From: Pseudocercospora fijiensis CIRAD86
Taxonomy: Eukaryota; Ascomycota; Dothideomycetes; Mycosphaerellales; Mycosphaerellaceae
Assembly (NCBI RefSeq): GCF_000340215.1
Contig: NW_006921549.1
Span: 186,001 to 250,000, forward strand
DNA: 64,000 bases
Direction: 5' to 3'
Shown here in pieces: positions 22,996 to 35,700 of the stretch (positions are counted from its first letter, which is position 1; every line of letters begins with the position of its first letter). The notes below the pieces were generated by a model that worked only from the letters and a program-made list of their open reading frames with translations, was not told the origin of the DNA and ran no database searches. The translations under genes and the position numbers were made by a program.

Positions 22996-25900
22996 CTCTC
23001 GCTTATAGTTAGGAGTCGAGAGTAGATAAAGTATAGGCAAAGAAATAGGAAGAATTTAAAAACAATATAAACGGGAACCTTATATATACTAATATAGTCC
23101 TCGAAAATAACGTCGGAACTTCTACTCTTATTAACGAAGGATACTAGTACTACGCTACGATTAATATAGGCCTAGCTAAAGGCCTCGGGCTTAGCTATAT
23201 TAGCCGAGAGTCCCGAGAAGTAAAAGGAGCGTCGTCTACGATATAGGACGCGAAAACTATTAGAGTCGTCGCCTTCTAGATAAAGACTAATAGATTCCGA
23301 TAGACAGTATACGCTTACGTCGTACCGGGATTAGCTTTCCCTCTTATCCTAAGGAACCTATAGAAGGTATATAATAAGGTTAGGACCGCGTCTAAGAAGC
23401 GATAGTACTATTATAGAAGGGCTCGGTATTAGGTTAAAGAAGGGCGTTATTACTATAAATTTAATATAAGTAGGAATATCGCTACGATCGACGCTATAAG
23501 AAGCCTACTTACCGATATAATCGCCGAGGATATTAAAAAGGCCCTAAAGACGAAGGAATACCCGACGATTAAGAAGCTTAAGAAGAAACTACTTCCGGAG
23601 GTTCGTAATATAGCCGCGCTATTTTTTTAAAAGGAAGCCGATAAGTTAGCGCCCTATCGTCCTAGTATTAACTATACGATAGAACTCTATAAAAACCTAG
23701 ACGGATCCTAGCTATAGCTCCCCTAGAGCCCGCTCTATAGTATATCGAAATAGGAGCTCTTAGTCTTATAGAAGTCGCTTAACGAACTCTTAAAGAAGGG
23801 ATTTATAAGACCTACGAACTCCGAAGTAGCGGCGCCTATATTGTTTATTAAGAAACCTAGTAGTAGACTCCGGTTCTACTATAACTATAAGGCGCTTAGC
23901 GCTCTTACGAAGTAAGATAGATATCCCCTCCTACTAATCCTAGATACTATAAGGAACCTAACGGAGGCCCGATAGTTAACTAAGGTTAACGTAGTCTCGG
24001 CCTTTTATAAGATAAGAATAGTAAAAGGATACGAGTATAAAACGGCCTTCCGTACTAGGCTAGGCTCGTTCGAGTAGCTAGTATATCCGTTCGGTTTATC
24101 CGGAGCCTCGGCTACGTTTTAACGGTATATTAATACTCTCCTATAGAAGTATCTAGACGATTTCGCGTTAGCGTATATAGACGACGTAGTTATCTACTCG
24201 AGTAGGACGAGGGAAGACTATTTCCGTAAGGTAAGGACCGATCTTAAGAAGCTTTAGAATAGAGGCCTTTATCTTAATATAAAGAAGAGCGAATTCGCCT
24301 AGAGAAAGATTAAGTACTTAGGATTTATCGTCTACGCCGACGGAGGAGAAGTATTAGTAGATCCCGAAAAGGTAGAAGCCGTATAGAAATAGGTAGCACC
24401 TAAGACCTAAAAGGAAGTTCGTCGTTTCTTAGGATTTACGAACTATTACCGTATATTCGTACCGAACTATTCTAAGATCTCCGTACTATTAATTACGCTA
24501 ACTAGTAAGGGAACCCTATTCTCCTAGGGAGAAGAGTAGGATAAAGCGTTTAAGACGCTAAAGGACAAATTCTACCGTACCCTAGTACTTACCTAGTAGG
24601 ACCTATCCCTTCCTACCTTCCTTAAAATAGATTATAGTAGGTTCGCGATTAGGGGCGCCCTTATCTAAGAAAAGGTAGGAATCCGTCGACCGGTAGGCTT
24701 CTTTTTAAAGAAACTAAATAAAGCGGAGCTTAACTACGATATCTACGATAAGGAAATACTCGTAGTCGTATCTAGTATTAAGTTTTAGGACTCCGAGCTA
24801 AAATTATATAGCCTCTTTACGATTTAGACGGACTATAAGAACCTAGAATACTTTATAGTAAAGCGCTAGCTATCCGAGAGATAGATCCGATAGTAGGAAG
24901 AACTAGCTAAGTACTAGTTTACCCTAGTCTACTAGCCGGGAATCGAGGCTATTCTACCGGATCCCTTATCGAGGAGAGAATAGGATACGTTAGGCTAAGA
25001 CGATAAGCTTTCGAGGTTCCGGAGATTTCTAGAGCCGGACCTCTCTCTAAACTAGCCGGAAAACGTTTAAATTTCTAGTACTACGATCCGTAGCTTCCTA
25101 CGTATAACCGAAGTAGGCCCGTTATCCCTACTCGCGAACGAGACGGAGCCCGCGTAGCCTCTACTAGAAAGCGCTAAACTATTCTAGGACCTAGAAATAA
25201 ACGATATATAGAAGGGCATTATCGAGAAGGATACGGTATACTAGACGGTATTATAGAAAGTCCGTAAGGGATATAGGATATTATAGTCGGAAATTAAAGC
25301 GAATAGAGACCGAAGAACTATAGTAGAATATACTACGTATAAAGATTATCTAGTCGATCTACGACTTACCGCTCTATAGTTACCCTAGCTAGGATTCTAC
25401 CGCTTCTATACTAGGTCGCGACTTCTACTAGCCGCTATAGTCGAACTAGGTACGACAATTCCTACGGAATTGCAACTATTATAGACGTAATAAAGTATAG
25501 AGAGAATATAAATATAGCCTCCTAAAACTACTACTAGTGCCCGACCGTTTCTTCTAGGAAATCTCGATAGACTTTATAACTAATCTACTAGAGTTAGACG
25601 GGAATCGATATCTTTAGGTAATTAAAGACCGCCTTAGTAAATAGATTGCCCTTATCGGTACTCCCTTTACAAAAGTAGAGGAATACGCGGTTTTATTCCT
25701 AAAATACTAGGTTAGGTATTATAGACTACCTCGAGCTATTACTAGCGATAGAGGTACGAATTAGATAAGTACGTTCTAGAGAGAGATATATCGACTACTT
25801 AGCGTAAAGCAAAGGTTAAGCTCCGCTTACTACCTATAAACGGACGGGGGCCCGGAGCGCCTCTCTATAAAAGCGGAGGAATACGTAGTTTTGTTTCTAA

Positions 25901-26874
25901 AATACTAGGTTAGGTATTACGGACTACCTCGTACTATTACTAGCGATAGAGGTACGAATTAGATAAGTACTTTCTAGAGGGAGATATATCGACTACTTAG
26001 CGTAAAGTAGAGGTTAAGCTCCGCTTACTACCTATAAACCGACGGAGGTCCGGAGCGCGTAAACTAAGACATTTAAGCTTACCTACGGAACTATATTAAC
26101 TAAATATAGTTCAACTAGAACTAATAGCTTCCTACGGCGGAACTAGCGTTTAACGGGAGACACTAAGCAGAGTTAGGGATAAGCTCTTTCTTCGCGACTT
26201 ATAGTTACGAATCTACCTCCCCTATTACGCTAGGAGAGGACCTAGCTATCGATAGGCGGCTAACCGCGGCGAAACGAGCGGAGGAATTCGTAGACAAGAT
26301 TAAGAAGATCTTAGACCTATACTAAGTACAAATAGCGGAGGTAGTATAGAAATAAGAGAATAGCGCGAATAAGACTAGGACCCTAGCGCTAGTATATTAT
26401 ATCGGAGATAAGGTCTAGCTCGACCTAAGGAATTACTAAACCGATAGACTAAAGAAGAGCCTCGACTCGAGATACGCTAAGTATACGGTCGAAGAGGTAT
26501 TATCGCCTATCTTAGTACAACTCTCTAAGATACCTAGTAACATTTACCCGGTATTCTATACCGACCTTCTAAGACTTATAAGTAGGGACCCCCTACTAGG
26601 ATAGGTAATCGACGACGAATAGCCGGACCCTACTTTATTCGAGACGTATAAAGAATAGTAGGTCGAAGAAATCCTATATATCTAGAAAAGGAATTAGAGT
26701 AGAGGACGAGAAGCGCTCGTAAAATAGAGTAGGTACTATAAACCTACGTAGGAACCCCTAGACTATATTATAGATACCTTAGTACTAGACGACTTCGAAG
26801 CGAAATATAGACAAATCGAGGAGAACGATAGACCTCTAGGAGACTAGGAGAAGGGAGGAAAGCGAAGGAAATAA
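22996..26874 (+). pseudogene. pol of element D: protease, RT, RNase H, integrase, chromodomain
   Basis: Domains in order: protease-like TLINEG (Asp probably mutated to Asn) and VPGLAFPLIL (~23100-23350); reverse transcriptase with LLKKGFIRPTNSEVAAPILF, FGLSGASATF and YIDD at 24174-24185; RNase H (KIDYSRFAIRGALIQ, YDKEILVVVSSIK); integrase with DRLSKQIALI, ITSDRGTNQIS and an intact-looking DDE region present twice through a 198-bp tandem duplication (25671-25868 and 25869-26058); C-terminal chromodomain VEEILYI...REALVK (~26655-26770). The frame ends at TAA 26872-26874. Element D therefore belongs near chromoviruses but is not a copy of B. Confidence 0.9.
25671..26058 (+). repeat. 198-bp in-frame tandem duplication inside integrase of D
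   Basis: Units start at AAAAGTAGAGGAATACG (25671) and AAAAGCGGAGGAATACG (25869), a spacing of 198 bases (66 codons). Each carries VLFLKY, TSDRGTNQIS and LSSAYYLQTDGGPER. The frame is preserved. Differences between the units include transitions typical of RIP and a few others. Confidence 0.9.
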
Positions 26875-27821
26875 CGCGGTAACCTAGAGTTTTTCTATAA
26901 AGCAACGATTATTAATTTATAGATTTTAGGGATTTTTACTAACTTTCGGAGTTTTTACTAACTTATTAGTTTTGTTTACGGAATATTTTAGTTTACTAGA
27001 AAGACTAGAAAAGGGAGACATAATTTAGGATATAGAAAAATTTTATTTAGGTATTTATAAGTAAGTATCGGGTCTCCGCCCGAAAATAGGAGGTCCTCTT
27101 AGGACTAGAAAAAAAATATAATAATACCTCCGAAACTACCTAGAGCCTACTAGAAAACCTACGGAAACCCTTATTAACCTAGCTAGTCCGGTAGACCGAG
27201 ACGATTAGTACCGAGACGAAGAGTAGTAGGAATATTTCTAAAAAAGAAGATTAGCGAGAGAAAATCGAAGGGTAGAAATAAACTTACGTCTAAGTCTATT
27301 AAGCTACGATATTAGCAACGGTGTTTGTTACCTCCGAGGCGATAGCGCTAAAAGAAATAGTTAGCGAGGGTTTTGTCGTAGGAAACGGGAAATCTTATCT
27401 AGATAATAATCCCTACAGCTAGAGAGACTTAAGAGCTTTCTATATCTTAAGAACCTTAAGAAGCTTAGAGTACTTCTCGGCGATATTACTATAGGTCGCG
27501 CGGGTATAGCTAGCGTAGGCTACGTAAGCTATTTAAGGACTAAATAGTTAGCGAGAGTTTTAGTATAGAAATCGCGAAAACTTATAGTAGAGCGTAAGCA
27601 ATTCTCTTACGAGCGCAATTAGCGTAGGCCCTTAAGCTAGCGGGCTTAAGAAAAGTTAGCGAACCCTACGATAAATAGGGCAGGAACCTTATAGATTAAT
27701 CGACGTAGTCCTCGCCGGAGTTATAGTAACTAATATAGTAGATTCGACGAGCTATCTAGGACAAGTTAATTTTATAAAGGAAATCGTAGAGAATAGGGAG
27801 GGACTTACTATAGTAGTAGTA

Positions 27822-27879
<58 letters not shown>

Positions 27880-28270
27880 GGGTATATATAAAGAAAAGAA
27901 GAAGAAGAGGAAGAAGAGGGAAATATTAATACTCCTAGAAAGCGATATAGAAGTAAAGGTCGCGAAAGTAACGGAAGGCGCGATTATTAGTAAAGCGTTT
28001 AAAAGCGCAGTTACGGCGCGTTTTAGAAAGCAGTAAGCAGGTAAAAGAGCGCGGTTTAGTAGTCGCGAAGAAAGTTATAGTCGTTAAAGACCTAGGATAC
28101 GGCAACCCCGACCGGAAAGTAGTAGAAACCCTAATCGTAAAGGAGGAAACTATAAGCGCGTTACTTTAGAGAAGCTTAGATAGGTATAGATCTAACTAAT
28201 AAAGTAATAGCGATAGAAACTACGAGGGGCTTTCTATCCCTACTAAGGAAGGGGAGGAGAACGGGGGTAA
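26875..28270 (+). other. Long 3' spacer of element D with triplet microsatellite
   Basis: About 1.4 kb between the chromodomain stop and the 3' LTR. It holds an AT-rich start with TTTTTACTAACTT repeated (26930-26965), purine-rich sequence, and a (TAG)n tract at 27811-27879 followed by a Lys/Glu-type purine stretch. No domain was recognised. The Ser/Arg/Lys-rich frame across the tract could be the relic of an extra small protein, but support is weak. Confidence 0.5.
27811..27879 (+). repeat. (TAG)n microsatellite
   Basis: About 23 copies of TAG with one AAG interruption. TGG or CAG triplets mutated by RIP could have produced such a run, but simple expansion is equally possible. Confidence 0.95.
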
Positions 28271-28457
28271 TATAAAGGGCTACGCCCTAGGTAGAAAGCG
28301 CTAGCCTTAGGCATTCGGCCTACGCGACTCTAACCTACTACTTAGCGCTTAGCGTACTATATAAAACTATTTAGATTTACGTAGATAGACTTAGCTCTTT
28401 ATCGACCCTATTAAGTCTTATATCTAGCATCCGCGTACACGTTACTTACCTATAATA
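28271..28457 (+). repeat. 3' LTR of element D
   Basis: 187 bp, same length as the 5' LTR, followed by CTTAC (28458-28462), identical to the bases preceding the 5' LTR. Confidence 0.95.
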
Positions 28458-28462
28458 CTTAC

Positions 28463-28535
28463 GTCTACGATAATTACTTCGGGTCTTAATATAGCTTCTT
28501 CTAGCTCTGCTATTTTAGCTAAGATTGTAATACTA
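28463..28535. other. Short host-side segment between elements D and E
   Basis: Seventy-odd bases separate the right target duplication of D from the left one of E (TACTA, 28531-28535). The segment belongs to the sequence interrupted at 21566 and resumes at 31847 after E, so D and E inserted only 73 bp apart in the same older sequence. Confidence 0.8.
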
Positions 28536-28724
28536 TATTACGATATAATACTATTATATATACGATAGTAGGCAGCGGTTACTATTAACTGCTACGGTCG
28601 CTATTACTACTAATAGTAGGACTATTATATAGATAGCTTGCCTCGCGGTACCTTAGAGAATATATTAACTTTTTATACCGTATAACCGTTACGATACCTT
28701 TATACTATAACCGTATACCTAGTA
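28536..28724 (+). repeat. 5' LTR of element E
   Basis: Begins TATTACGATATAATAC (the 3' copy retains TGTTACGATA) and ends CCTAGTA. It matches 31653-31841 with few differences. Confidence 0.93.
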
Positions 28725-31640
28725 ACTTAGTAGCTTCGCGCGAAGAAGCTATAATCTAGTAGTATATAGAGTATAAGGATTGTAATAAGAAAGTCGATAC
28801 GCTAATCGCCGCTAATCCTATAGAGCGTAATAAGACTAAAGATACGCGCTTTGTTTAGGCCGCGAAGCTCGTACGTAACGCGTACGCCGAGGACGCTAAC
28901 GGCCGACTACCTAATCTCTTTCGCCTACGCCTACGTAAGCGAATCGTCTAATAACATCTAGTAAGGCTTTAGCATTATCTATACTATCTATACCTTATAG
29001 CTAGCGATCGGCGCTTCTAGATTCTACGCGAATTGTATTAGTATATAGGCAAGCTAGTTACCGATTTTAAAAACCTACTCTTTATATAACTATACTCGTT
29101 CTAAATCGTAAACGACGATCTCGCCTAGGAATACTCTATCTTTAGGACTAACCTCTACTTGGACGGCTGCGATATATAGTAAGAGATCTACGTAATCCGC
29201 TTTAGCGAGTACGTAGTACATTCGACGGCGGGCGAATTAAAGGAGCTCCCTAAACTAGCTAACCTCGACGCGAACTTTCTACTAACTATTACTCTCTACT
29301 ACGTAAAGTTATAGTATCGACTCCTAGCAAACATTACCCGCTTACGTAAGAACTTCCTTAGCTTAAGTACTTATACCGGCGACCTACGATTCTAGCTAGT
29401 ACTGTCTCTAATTCGTAATAGAGTAGTCGGTTTTACAGCACGCGCTATCTTATACTTCCTATAGACAGTTAACCTCGCGTAAGAGTAGTTCTATCGCTAC
29501 GTCTTAAAGGAACAATACTATAGCATTATAGTAGGCGGTTATCTAGTCCTATATAAGCGTAGCGAGTATAGTAAGGACGTCTCCTACTACGACTATAGTA
29601 AGGAATACTAGAAGACAGGCAAGCGACCTACTAGCGAGTACGTCGGAGCGACAAAGTATTATAAGATCGACCTAACTACCTATAGCGAAGTCTAATTCTT
29701 ATAGATAGTAGCTACTAGATAACTCTCAATAGTGCGCCTACCTCTACTAGACTCCTAGCTCGAGGACTATACGGTTTAGCTACTACTAATTAGTATAGAG
29801 CTTAGCGCCTAGTCGGCTATATAGCTTTATAAGTAGTACGAGTTCTCCCTAAATTCTAGTAGTCTACTCTACCTATACCGTCGTAACCTAGGTCGCCTAG
29901 CTATTACCTAGGACCTCGTCGCTTATACCTAGCGGTATATTACGGTCCGTAACGCCTATACGCTCCGCGGTAAGGGTTATATATTAGCCCTCTATACTAA
30001 CGAGGCGCTCTCGGATACGAAGGCTACTAATACGTCGTATACTAAGTAGTACGCTTAGCTTATAGGCGGCGGTCGCTACTAGAACGGTACGTATACCGCT
30101 AATAAGGGTAAAGGTATACCGCTACTACTCCTTAACCGTTACTATCTAGTAGACTTTAGCCTAGTCTACTAGCTAATATAGATCGATCTAGTATATACTT
30201 TAGCTACCTTTATCGCCTATATTTAGACGCTTAAGGATAGCGCTATTCCTAATAGATTAGAGCCCGCGCTAACGCTATAGTTCTATAATTTACTAAGGAA
30301 GGCCTCTACTAATCCTATTTTTAACCCTTTAGGCGTCTAGGAGCGTATTATATAGAGTAATACGATTTTTAAATATAACGAGATAGTAACGAATAAGAAT
30401 TATTAGTAGTATAACCTAGACTATACTTAGGATCCTATAGGTGCCTTCCTAGTACCGTCTCCTAACTACTCGCTAGACGATTCCGACCTTACTAATATAT
30501 ACCTCTTTAGTAAGATTATCCCTCCTAAGCTCGCGACTCGGGCTAACCTATAGCCTCTAGCCGTTGCCCTGCTAACTAAGGCGATCTAGGTAAATTCCTC
30601 GCGCGTATTACTATCGGCTAAGTTAAATACTCGGTAGAAGCTAACAGCTAGCCTATTCTTAGTACCTCGCCTACCGTCGAAGATACCGCTACTATCTAAC
30701 CTATTCTCTACGCCTATAAAGGCTCTAGTTGCGGCTTAGCTACTACCGCCTAATAATACGGTTACGTAGCTATAGTATAAGCTTCTAGCGCTTCCGATAC
30801 GCTTACTACCGCTACCCGCCCTATAGGAAAATACTATAGGCGCCTACGGATAGTACTAATATAATGCGACGGCAATTAGTATACGTACGCTTAACTTATA
30901 AGCGCTTTACTATATACGCTAGTCCGAGTTAGTAGCAACCGAGGTGCTCTAGCTTTAGTAGATACTAGCTAAGGTATAGATTCGCGAGGTAACCGAGCGC
31001 TAGATTACCTAGTAGTACCGTCTCTTCGCTATAGTCTTAAGAGAGTCGCTTACGCTATTACTAACCTATCTCTACTACGATTTCCTACGCGTAGCGCCGC
31101 AATAGGCAATCCCTATACTATACCTAATTAACGAGGACGCTTTTAAGCTACTCGGCGGCGTATAAGGCAATACTACTAAAGATAAGATCGCGAAGCTTAA
31201 CGTATAAATAGCCGACTACTTTAAGCTATACGGTGCTATACGCGATACCGATACGCTACTATTACTAGGTACCGACTTCCCTAATATCCCTATCGATTAG
31301 TTAGACCGCGTAGCTACTATAGTAGATACGGTTAATACTTCGCTATCCGATGATAAGACTATAAAGACCGTCGCGCATTAGCCGTAGCTAAAGGCGGTTT
31401 AGACTACGCTAACTAGCTTACGCGACGCCCTTCGTAACCGTCGTAATAAGCAAGTATAGAACCGACGTAGTTATTACTAGAGAGATACGATTCTATATCT
31501 AGTATTACTATTCTAGTATACTGTTTAGACTTAGCCTTTATACGACGCTACTACGCTCTTTTGCCTTAAACCTTCCTACGGTACGGCCTACTAAGGACCT
31601 TTGTTTTAGGACACTATAGATAGTACCGACCTTTTTTATA
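28721..31640 (+). pseudogene. Unrecognised ~970-codon ORF of element E, RIP-inactivated
   Basis: One forward frame holds from the 5' LTR edge to the 3' polypurine tract. Positions 29489 and 31139 were checked as in frame with 28721, so no frameshift is present. Interruptions are TAG/TAA only. The N-terminal region is charged and helical-looking (REEAII...YIEYKDCNKKVDTLIAAN); the middle has a Tyr/Ser-rich stretch (YKRSEYSKDVSYYDYSKEY) and an IGGGRY...NGTYTANKGKG segment (~30060-30115); the distal part is Gln/Leu-rich, then acidic LGTDFPNIPIDQLDRVATIV. No known catalytic or zinc motif was found. It may be a captured host gene, a gag-like structural protein or an accessory protein supplied in trans. 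Confidence 0.7.
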
Positions 31641-31652
31641 GAAAGAGGAGGT

Positions 31653-31841
31653 TGTTACGATATAATACTATTATATATACGATAGCAGACAGCGGTTACT
31701 ATTAACCGCTACGGTCGCTATTACTACTAATAGTAGGACTATTATATAGATAGCTTGCCTCGCGATACCTTAGAGAATATATTAACTTTTTATAACGTAT
31801 AATCGTTACGATACCTTCGTACTATAACCGTATACCTAGTA
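31653..31841 (+). repeat. 3' LTR of element E
   Basis: Begins TGTTACGATATAATAC, with the terminal TG intact, and ends CCTAGTA followed by TACTA. Same length as the 5' LTR. Confidence 0.93.
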
Positions 31842-31846
31842 TACTA

Positions 31847-33560
31847 TCTTAACGTCGTCGCTATCTATATCGATAAATGTCTCGACTTATCGAAGAATTT
31901 CGAATTCGGAACGCTTTAGTAGCTCTATCGTCTAAGAAGCTGCCTATTCTTAGTACTTTTAGACTTTCTAAGCTAAAGTTAAATTAGTATTCTTAAGCTA
32001 GATAGAAAGGACTTTCCTACTCTCTTTATTAGTCTAGGATATAGGAATAGATTAATTTCCTAGGAGGCTCTCGAAAGCTTTTGTGCTATAGAGTAGCTAC
32101 TAATCGCTATAGTTATGTTCTAGCTTTAGTTTTAGCGCGCTATCGTCGTAGATAGCTTCCTCTATAGGTAACGAATCGCGGAGTAGGAAATCCTACTATT
32201 CCTATATAAGAAGACGAGTATTGTTTATATAACCTTATAAAGGCGACTTCTATCGTAGATAACCTCGACGGGTAAAATGCTTAAGAAGTATACTATCTAG
32301 CGGCAAATATATTACTTTATTTCGAGAGGGTAGCCGGCCTTTGTCTCGCGATAGTAGACTAAGAAGGGCTTATACTATATCCTAGACCTATACTATATCC
32401 TAGACCTCCTAGGAGAATTCCGGACTAGTTCCGAGGTCGAAGTTATTAGCTAGGAGTAGCGCCCTAGGCTTCGGCTATTTGTATTCTACTTGTAAGCTTA
32501 TTACCGGAATTCTTAAAATAGTAGTAATCCTTCGCTACCTAGAGCTATTGTTTTTCTTATTATAAGGCTTTATATTTTCGTTGTTCGCGATAATAGTAAG
32601 CTTTAGCTATATAAGACTATCGTATCTCTTATTGCTAGAATAGAAACTATCCTTATTAGCTATCGTCGGTAGATCGGAGTTATAACTATCCTTCTTAGCG
32701 CGCTTAGAACTATCGTCGTTACTACGAGCAATCGCTCGTAAGCGAATACGATCTAGAGCTTCGTCGGAAAACAGCTTTAGTTCTATTACCTTATAGGATT
32801 TAGACGCCCTATACTATTATACTATACTACGACTAAGAGCCGAGTTAAAGAGGCGCTAAATCTTACGCTAATTAGAAACTATTACTATATATATTTAATA
32901 TTATAGAAACTCGTTTAGTTTACCTATATATTCTCGAATATCTTCGTTATCTTATAATCGGTATAATCGGTATATATTCCTTAGACGCTCGAACTTCTTA
33001 GCTACCTATTATTCGACTATATACTTATAGTTAGCGGGTTAGTCGCTTCCGCTAGTTATCTTTATATCTTAGGTAGCTACGTATTTTAATTCTAACCTTA
33101 TTTCTATAGGACCTTAAACCTAATAAAAGCTAGGGCTATAAAAGTCTTCTAGATTATTAGGCAAATATATATCTTCTATAGTCGTCTAATTTAAGTTCGA
33201 GGTTCTACAGCCGCGACGCCTTTCCGTACTCGAGCGACGGACTTCTAGTACCTAGATTAGGTATAGAGAGTATAGTTTTTTGCGCTGCCGGTTGTACTAT
33301 AGGTCTCTAATACTATCGATACTCTATAGCGACATTGCAATTAAATTAGTAGTACGAGGCGCTCGGATAAGTAAGAGGTTCTATATTCGCTAGAGAAAAG
33401 GCGCGCCTATTTATATATAATAGAAGGTATAAAGTAAGATAGTAACTCGTATAGAATTTGCGATTATTAATATATAAATCCGTAATTATATTAAGTTTAT
33501 AGGTAACGGATCCTCGCCTTAATAGTAGCGTAATTCCTAGAAGCTATACTTATAAGACGC
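31847..33560 (-). pseudogene. Degraded frames, strand uncertain; Gln-rich minus-strand reading
   Basis: On the minus strand a reading with only TAG/TAA interruptions covers about 31847-32480, including FLLRDSLPIEEAIYDDSALK and VETFIDIDSDDVK, and appears to continue upstream through RIRLRAIARSNDDSSKRAKK with a probable frameshift near 32500. The plus strand is almost as open, so the assignment is tentative. An 18-bp direct repeat CTATACTATATCCTAGAC occurs twice near 32368-32403. The length, Gln content and lack of catalytic motifs would fit a retroelement gag, but no zinc knuckle was seen. Confidence 0.3.
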
Positions 33561-34937
33561 TATTTTATAAGCCTAAAAAGTCCGCTTCTACTAGAAAGTC
33601 CTTATCTCCTATAAAGGTTTTACGGAAATGCGAGGCATCTAAATTAGATAAAGATAGTAGAAAGGAACCGGTATCGGTAACGTATAATACGATCGACGAA
33701 GACGTACGGTCCTTACTAAAGCCTAGTAGAGTAGCTTATACTCTATCTACTTCCGGGCGATATTAGGAAAACGCGAACGAGAACCGAGTATATTACGATA
33801 ATACCGTACTAGATACCTATAGCTAGGACAATAGCTTTTATTGGAATCGATACTTAAACTATAGTACTAGGGAAGAGTATAATACTACTAAGGGAGAGTA
33901 TAACTAGTCCTATAAGGATATACCGGATACTAGTAAGTAGAGTCGCTATAGTCTAACCCGACTCGGATTATCTATATTTATTAAGCTTAATACTATATAT
34001 CGAGATAGATTTGAGATATTCTTTTTATCCGAGATCGCCGACTATAGTAATCTCGGAAACATTATTCGTACGTAGTTCTTATACCGTAACTATACTATTA
34101 CTTACAATATTCCTAAGAGCAAGTTTATACTTTAGCCGCTATATCTTATCGTTAGCTAAGGCTTTAATTGATTCGGAGGCAAGTAAGAAGGCTCGAAAGG
34201 TAGGCTATCCTACGGGATCGATCGCTAATCTTATAAGAGGCAAGATACGATATATAACTTTACCTATTTATAGAAGACTTATTCCTAAGATATAGACATT
34301 TTACGGCTATATTATATAGGGCGCTCCTTAATGTAAAGATTATAGTAAAATAATACTACCTACTCGCCTAATAGTCGATTCTATCGCGGTCGGCGCGTAC
34401 TAGTATAGGTAAGTTGAAGTATATCTTAGTATAACTATACGTACTAATACCTTTAGACCCGAAACCTAAATCTTAATAATAAACATTCTACTATTAGGGA
34501 TCGTACTTAATAAGACTAAATTATATTTTACTTTCGAACTACCGATATCGATAGAGGTAGTAGATAAGATATTAAAAAGGAACTAGCTAAGATAGAAAGG
34601 TTAAGTTCTAATCCTCTATACCCTAAATTAGGTTATTATAACCGGCCTTAGCTATATTATTAGTTACGAAGCATTAGAGGTCGAGTCCTTCTTAAATATA
34701 TATAGAGAATATAGAATCCGGTAGAAGTTTAAGCTAAATAATCCTAAACACTAAGTATAGGTAGCTAATAAGTCTTATACGCTTAATAGCAATCTATCGT
34801 AGATTATATAAAAGCTCTTAGGAGACATCTTCCGGAGTCTTATAGTTAGAGGGCTAGGCTAAGAATTTGTATTAGTACCCTAGTATAGAATATACAAAAT
34901 AGTGTTCTATCTAGACTAGCCTTTTCTTAATAATTGA
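33560..34937 (+). pseudogene. Unrecognised degraded frame ending in TGA
   Basis: A forward frame from about 33560 reads KSASTRKSLSPIKVL and TRLGLSIFIKLNTIYRDR. It then appears shifted near 34000-34060 and continues in the frame of 34011-34295 (FSRYILSLAKALIDSEASKK) to TGA at 34935-34937. TGA is otherwise almost absent from coding frames here, so this looks like the authentic stop. The distal part includes ILIINILLLGIVLNKTKLYF. No domain was recognised. Confidence 0.4.
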
Positions 34938-34949
34938 GCTATATTATAA

Positions 34950-35700
34950 GTAGCTTCGTAGCGCTTTAAACTTAACCTTACTTCCGTTAGCGTCCCCTTA
35001 AAGTAGCTTCCGCCGTTCGCTTTAGCGTTAAGACTAAATTTTCTAGTATCTAGCGCTCTATACTTGTTCGTCGAAGAGCTTTATAGGTCTCCTATAATAT
35101 TTGTATATATTTATTAGTTGCTCTCTCCTTATTTATTCTAATCTCTTCCGCTTATAGACTAATTTTCCTACTTAACGCGTTAAGAGTCTTAGATGCCGTA
35201 GTCGAGTTAGTTTTCGAAGCTAAAGCTAAAGGCGCTAGTATATTTACGGTCTTAAGTAAGGCCTATAGGCTCGTATCTATCTAACGAGAACTTGCCTCTA
35301 GAGATTTAACGTCGGCGCTAGCCTATTTAGCGGTAGCTAAGTATTAAAGTTGCAATAACTTAATATTTTTAAGTAGTTTTATAAGACTATATACTATATC
35401 GATAGACGTAATAACGTCGTCTCGCTCGGCGTATATAGTATCCTTTTCGGTATTAAGAGTAGCGTTCTCGCTACGGAGCTTAGCGTTATTACTTTTATAT
35501 ACTCTTAATATATACTTAAGCTCGAGTACGACTACCTACTAGCTCTTAAGGTCGTCTTCGATTTACTTAATATATCGCTCGCGTTCTTAAATGCTCTATT
35601 AACCGGCCCTACGCCCGCTTTTACGTAAGACTCCCTATCTACCGTTAGTACTAGCTTATATTATTCGATTGTTCCTCCGAGTAGCGAACCTCCGAAGATA
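34950..35700 (-). pseudogene. Degraded coiled-coil-type frame on the minus strand
   Basis: Read on the minus strand, 35460 down to 35000 gives a long frame rich in Leu, Lys, Glu and Ser (SENATLNTEKDTIYAERDDV, later LQAEEIRINKERATNKYIQ) with few stops, all TAG/TAA. The heptad-like spacing of Leu suggests a coiled coil. Start and end are not visible. It could be a structural protein of an old element. Confidence 0.35.

Larger units (their letters stand above)
21567..28457 (+). mobile_element. Chromovirus-like element D: complete, RIP-inactivated Ty3/Gypsy retrotransposon
   Basis: Two 187-bp LTRs (21567-21753 and 28271-28457) of identical length enclose gag and pol. The insertion is flanked by a perfect 5-bp target duplication CTTAC (21562-21566 and 28458-28462). 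A primer-binding-like TTAGGTTCGATC follows the 5' LTR, and a purine-rich tract AAGGAAGGGGAGGAGAACGG precedes the 3' LTR. It interrupts the frame at 20139-21566. The interior carries TAG/TAA stops throughout and an in-frame 198-bp tandem duplication in integrase. Confidence 0.95.
28536..31841 (+). mobile_element. Element E: LTR-bounded element with one giant ORF and no reverse transcriptase
   Basis: Two 189-bp LTRs (28536-28724 and 31653-31841) of equal length are flanked by a perfect 5-bp target duplication TACTA (28531-28535 and 31842-31846). A purine tract ATAGAAAGAGGAGG precedes the 3' LTR. The 2.9-kb interior is filled by a single ~970-codon frame lacking RT, RNase H, integrase and protease motifs. 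It is therefore a non-autonomous LTR retrotransposon carrying an unrecognised coding sequence. As in neighbouring elements, Gln/Trp codons have become stops. Confidence 0.9.
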
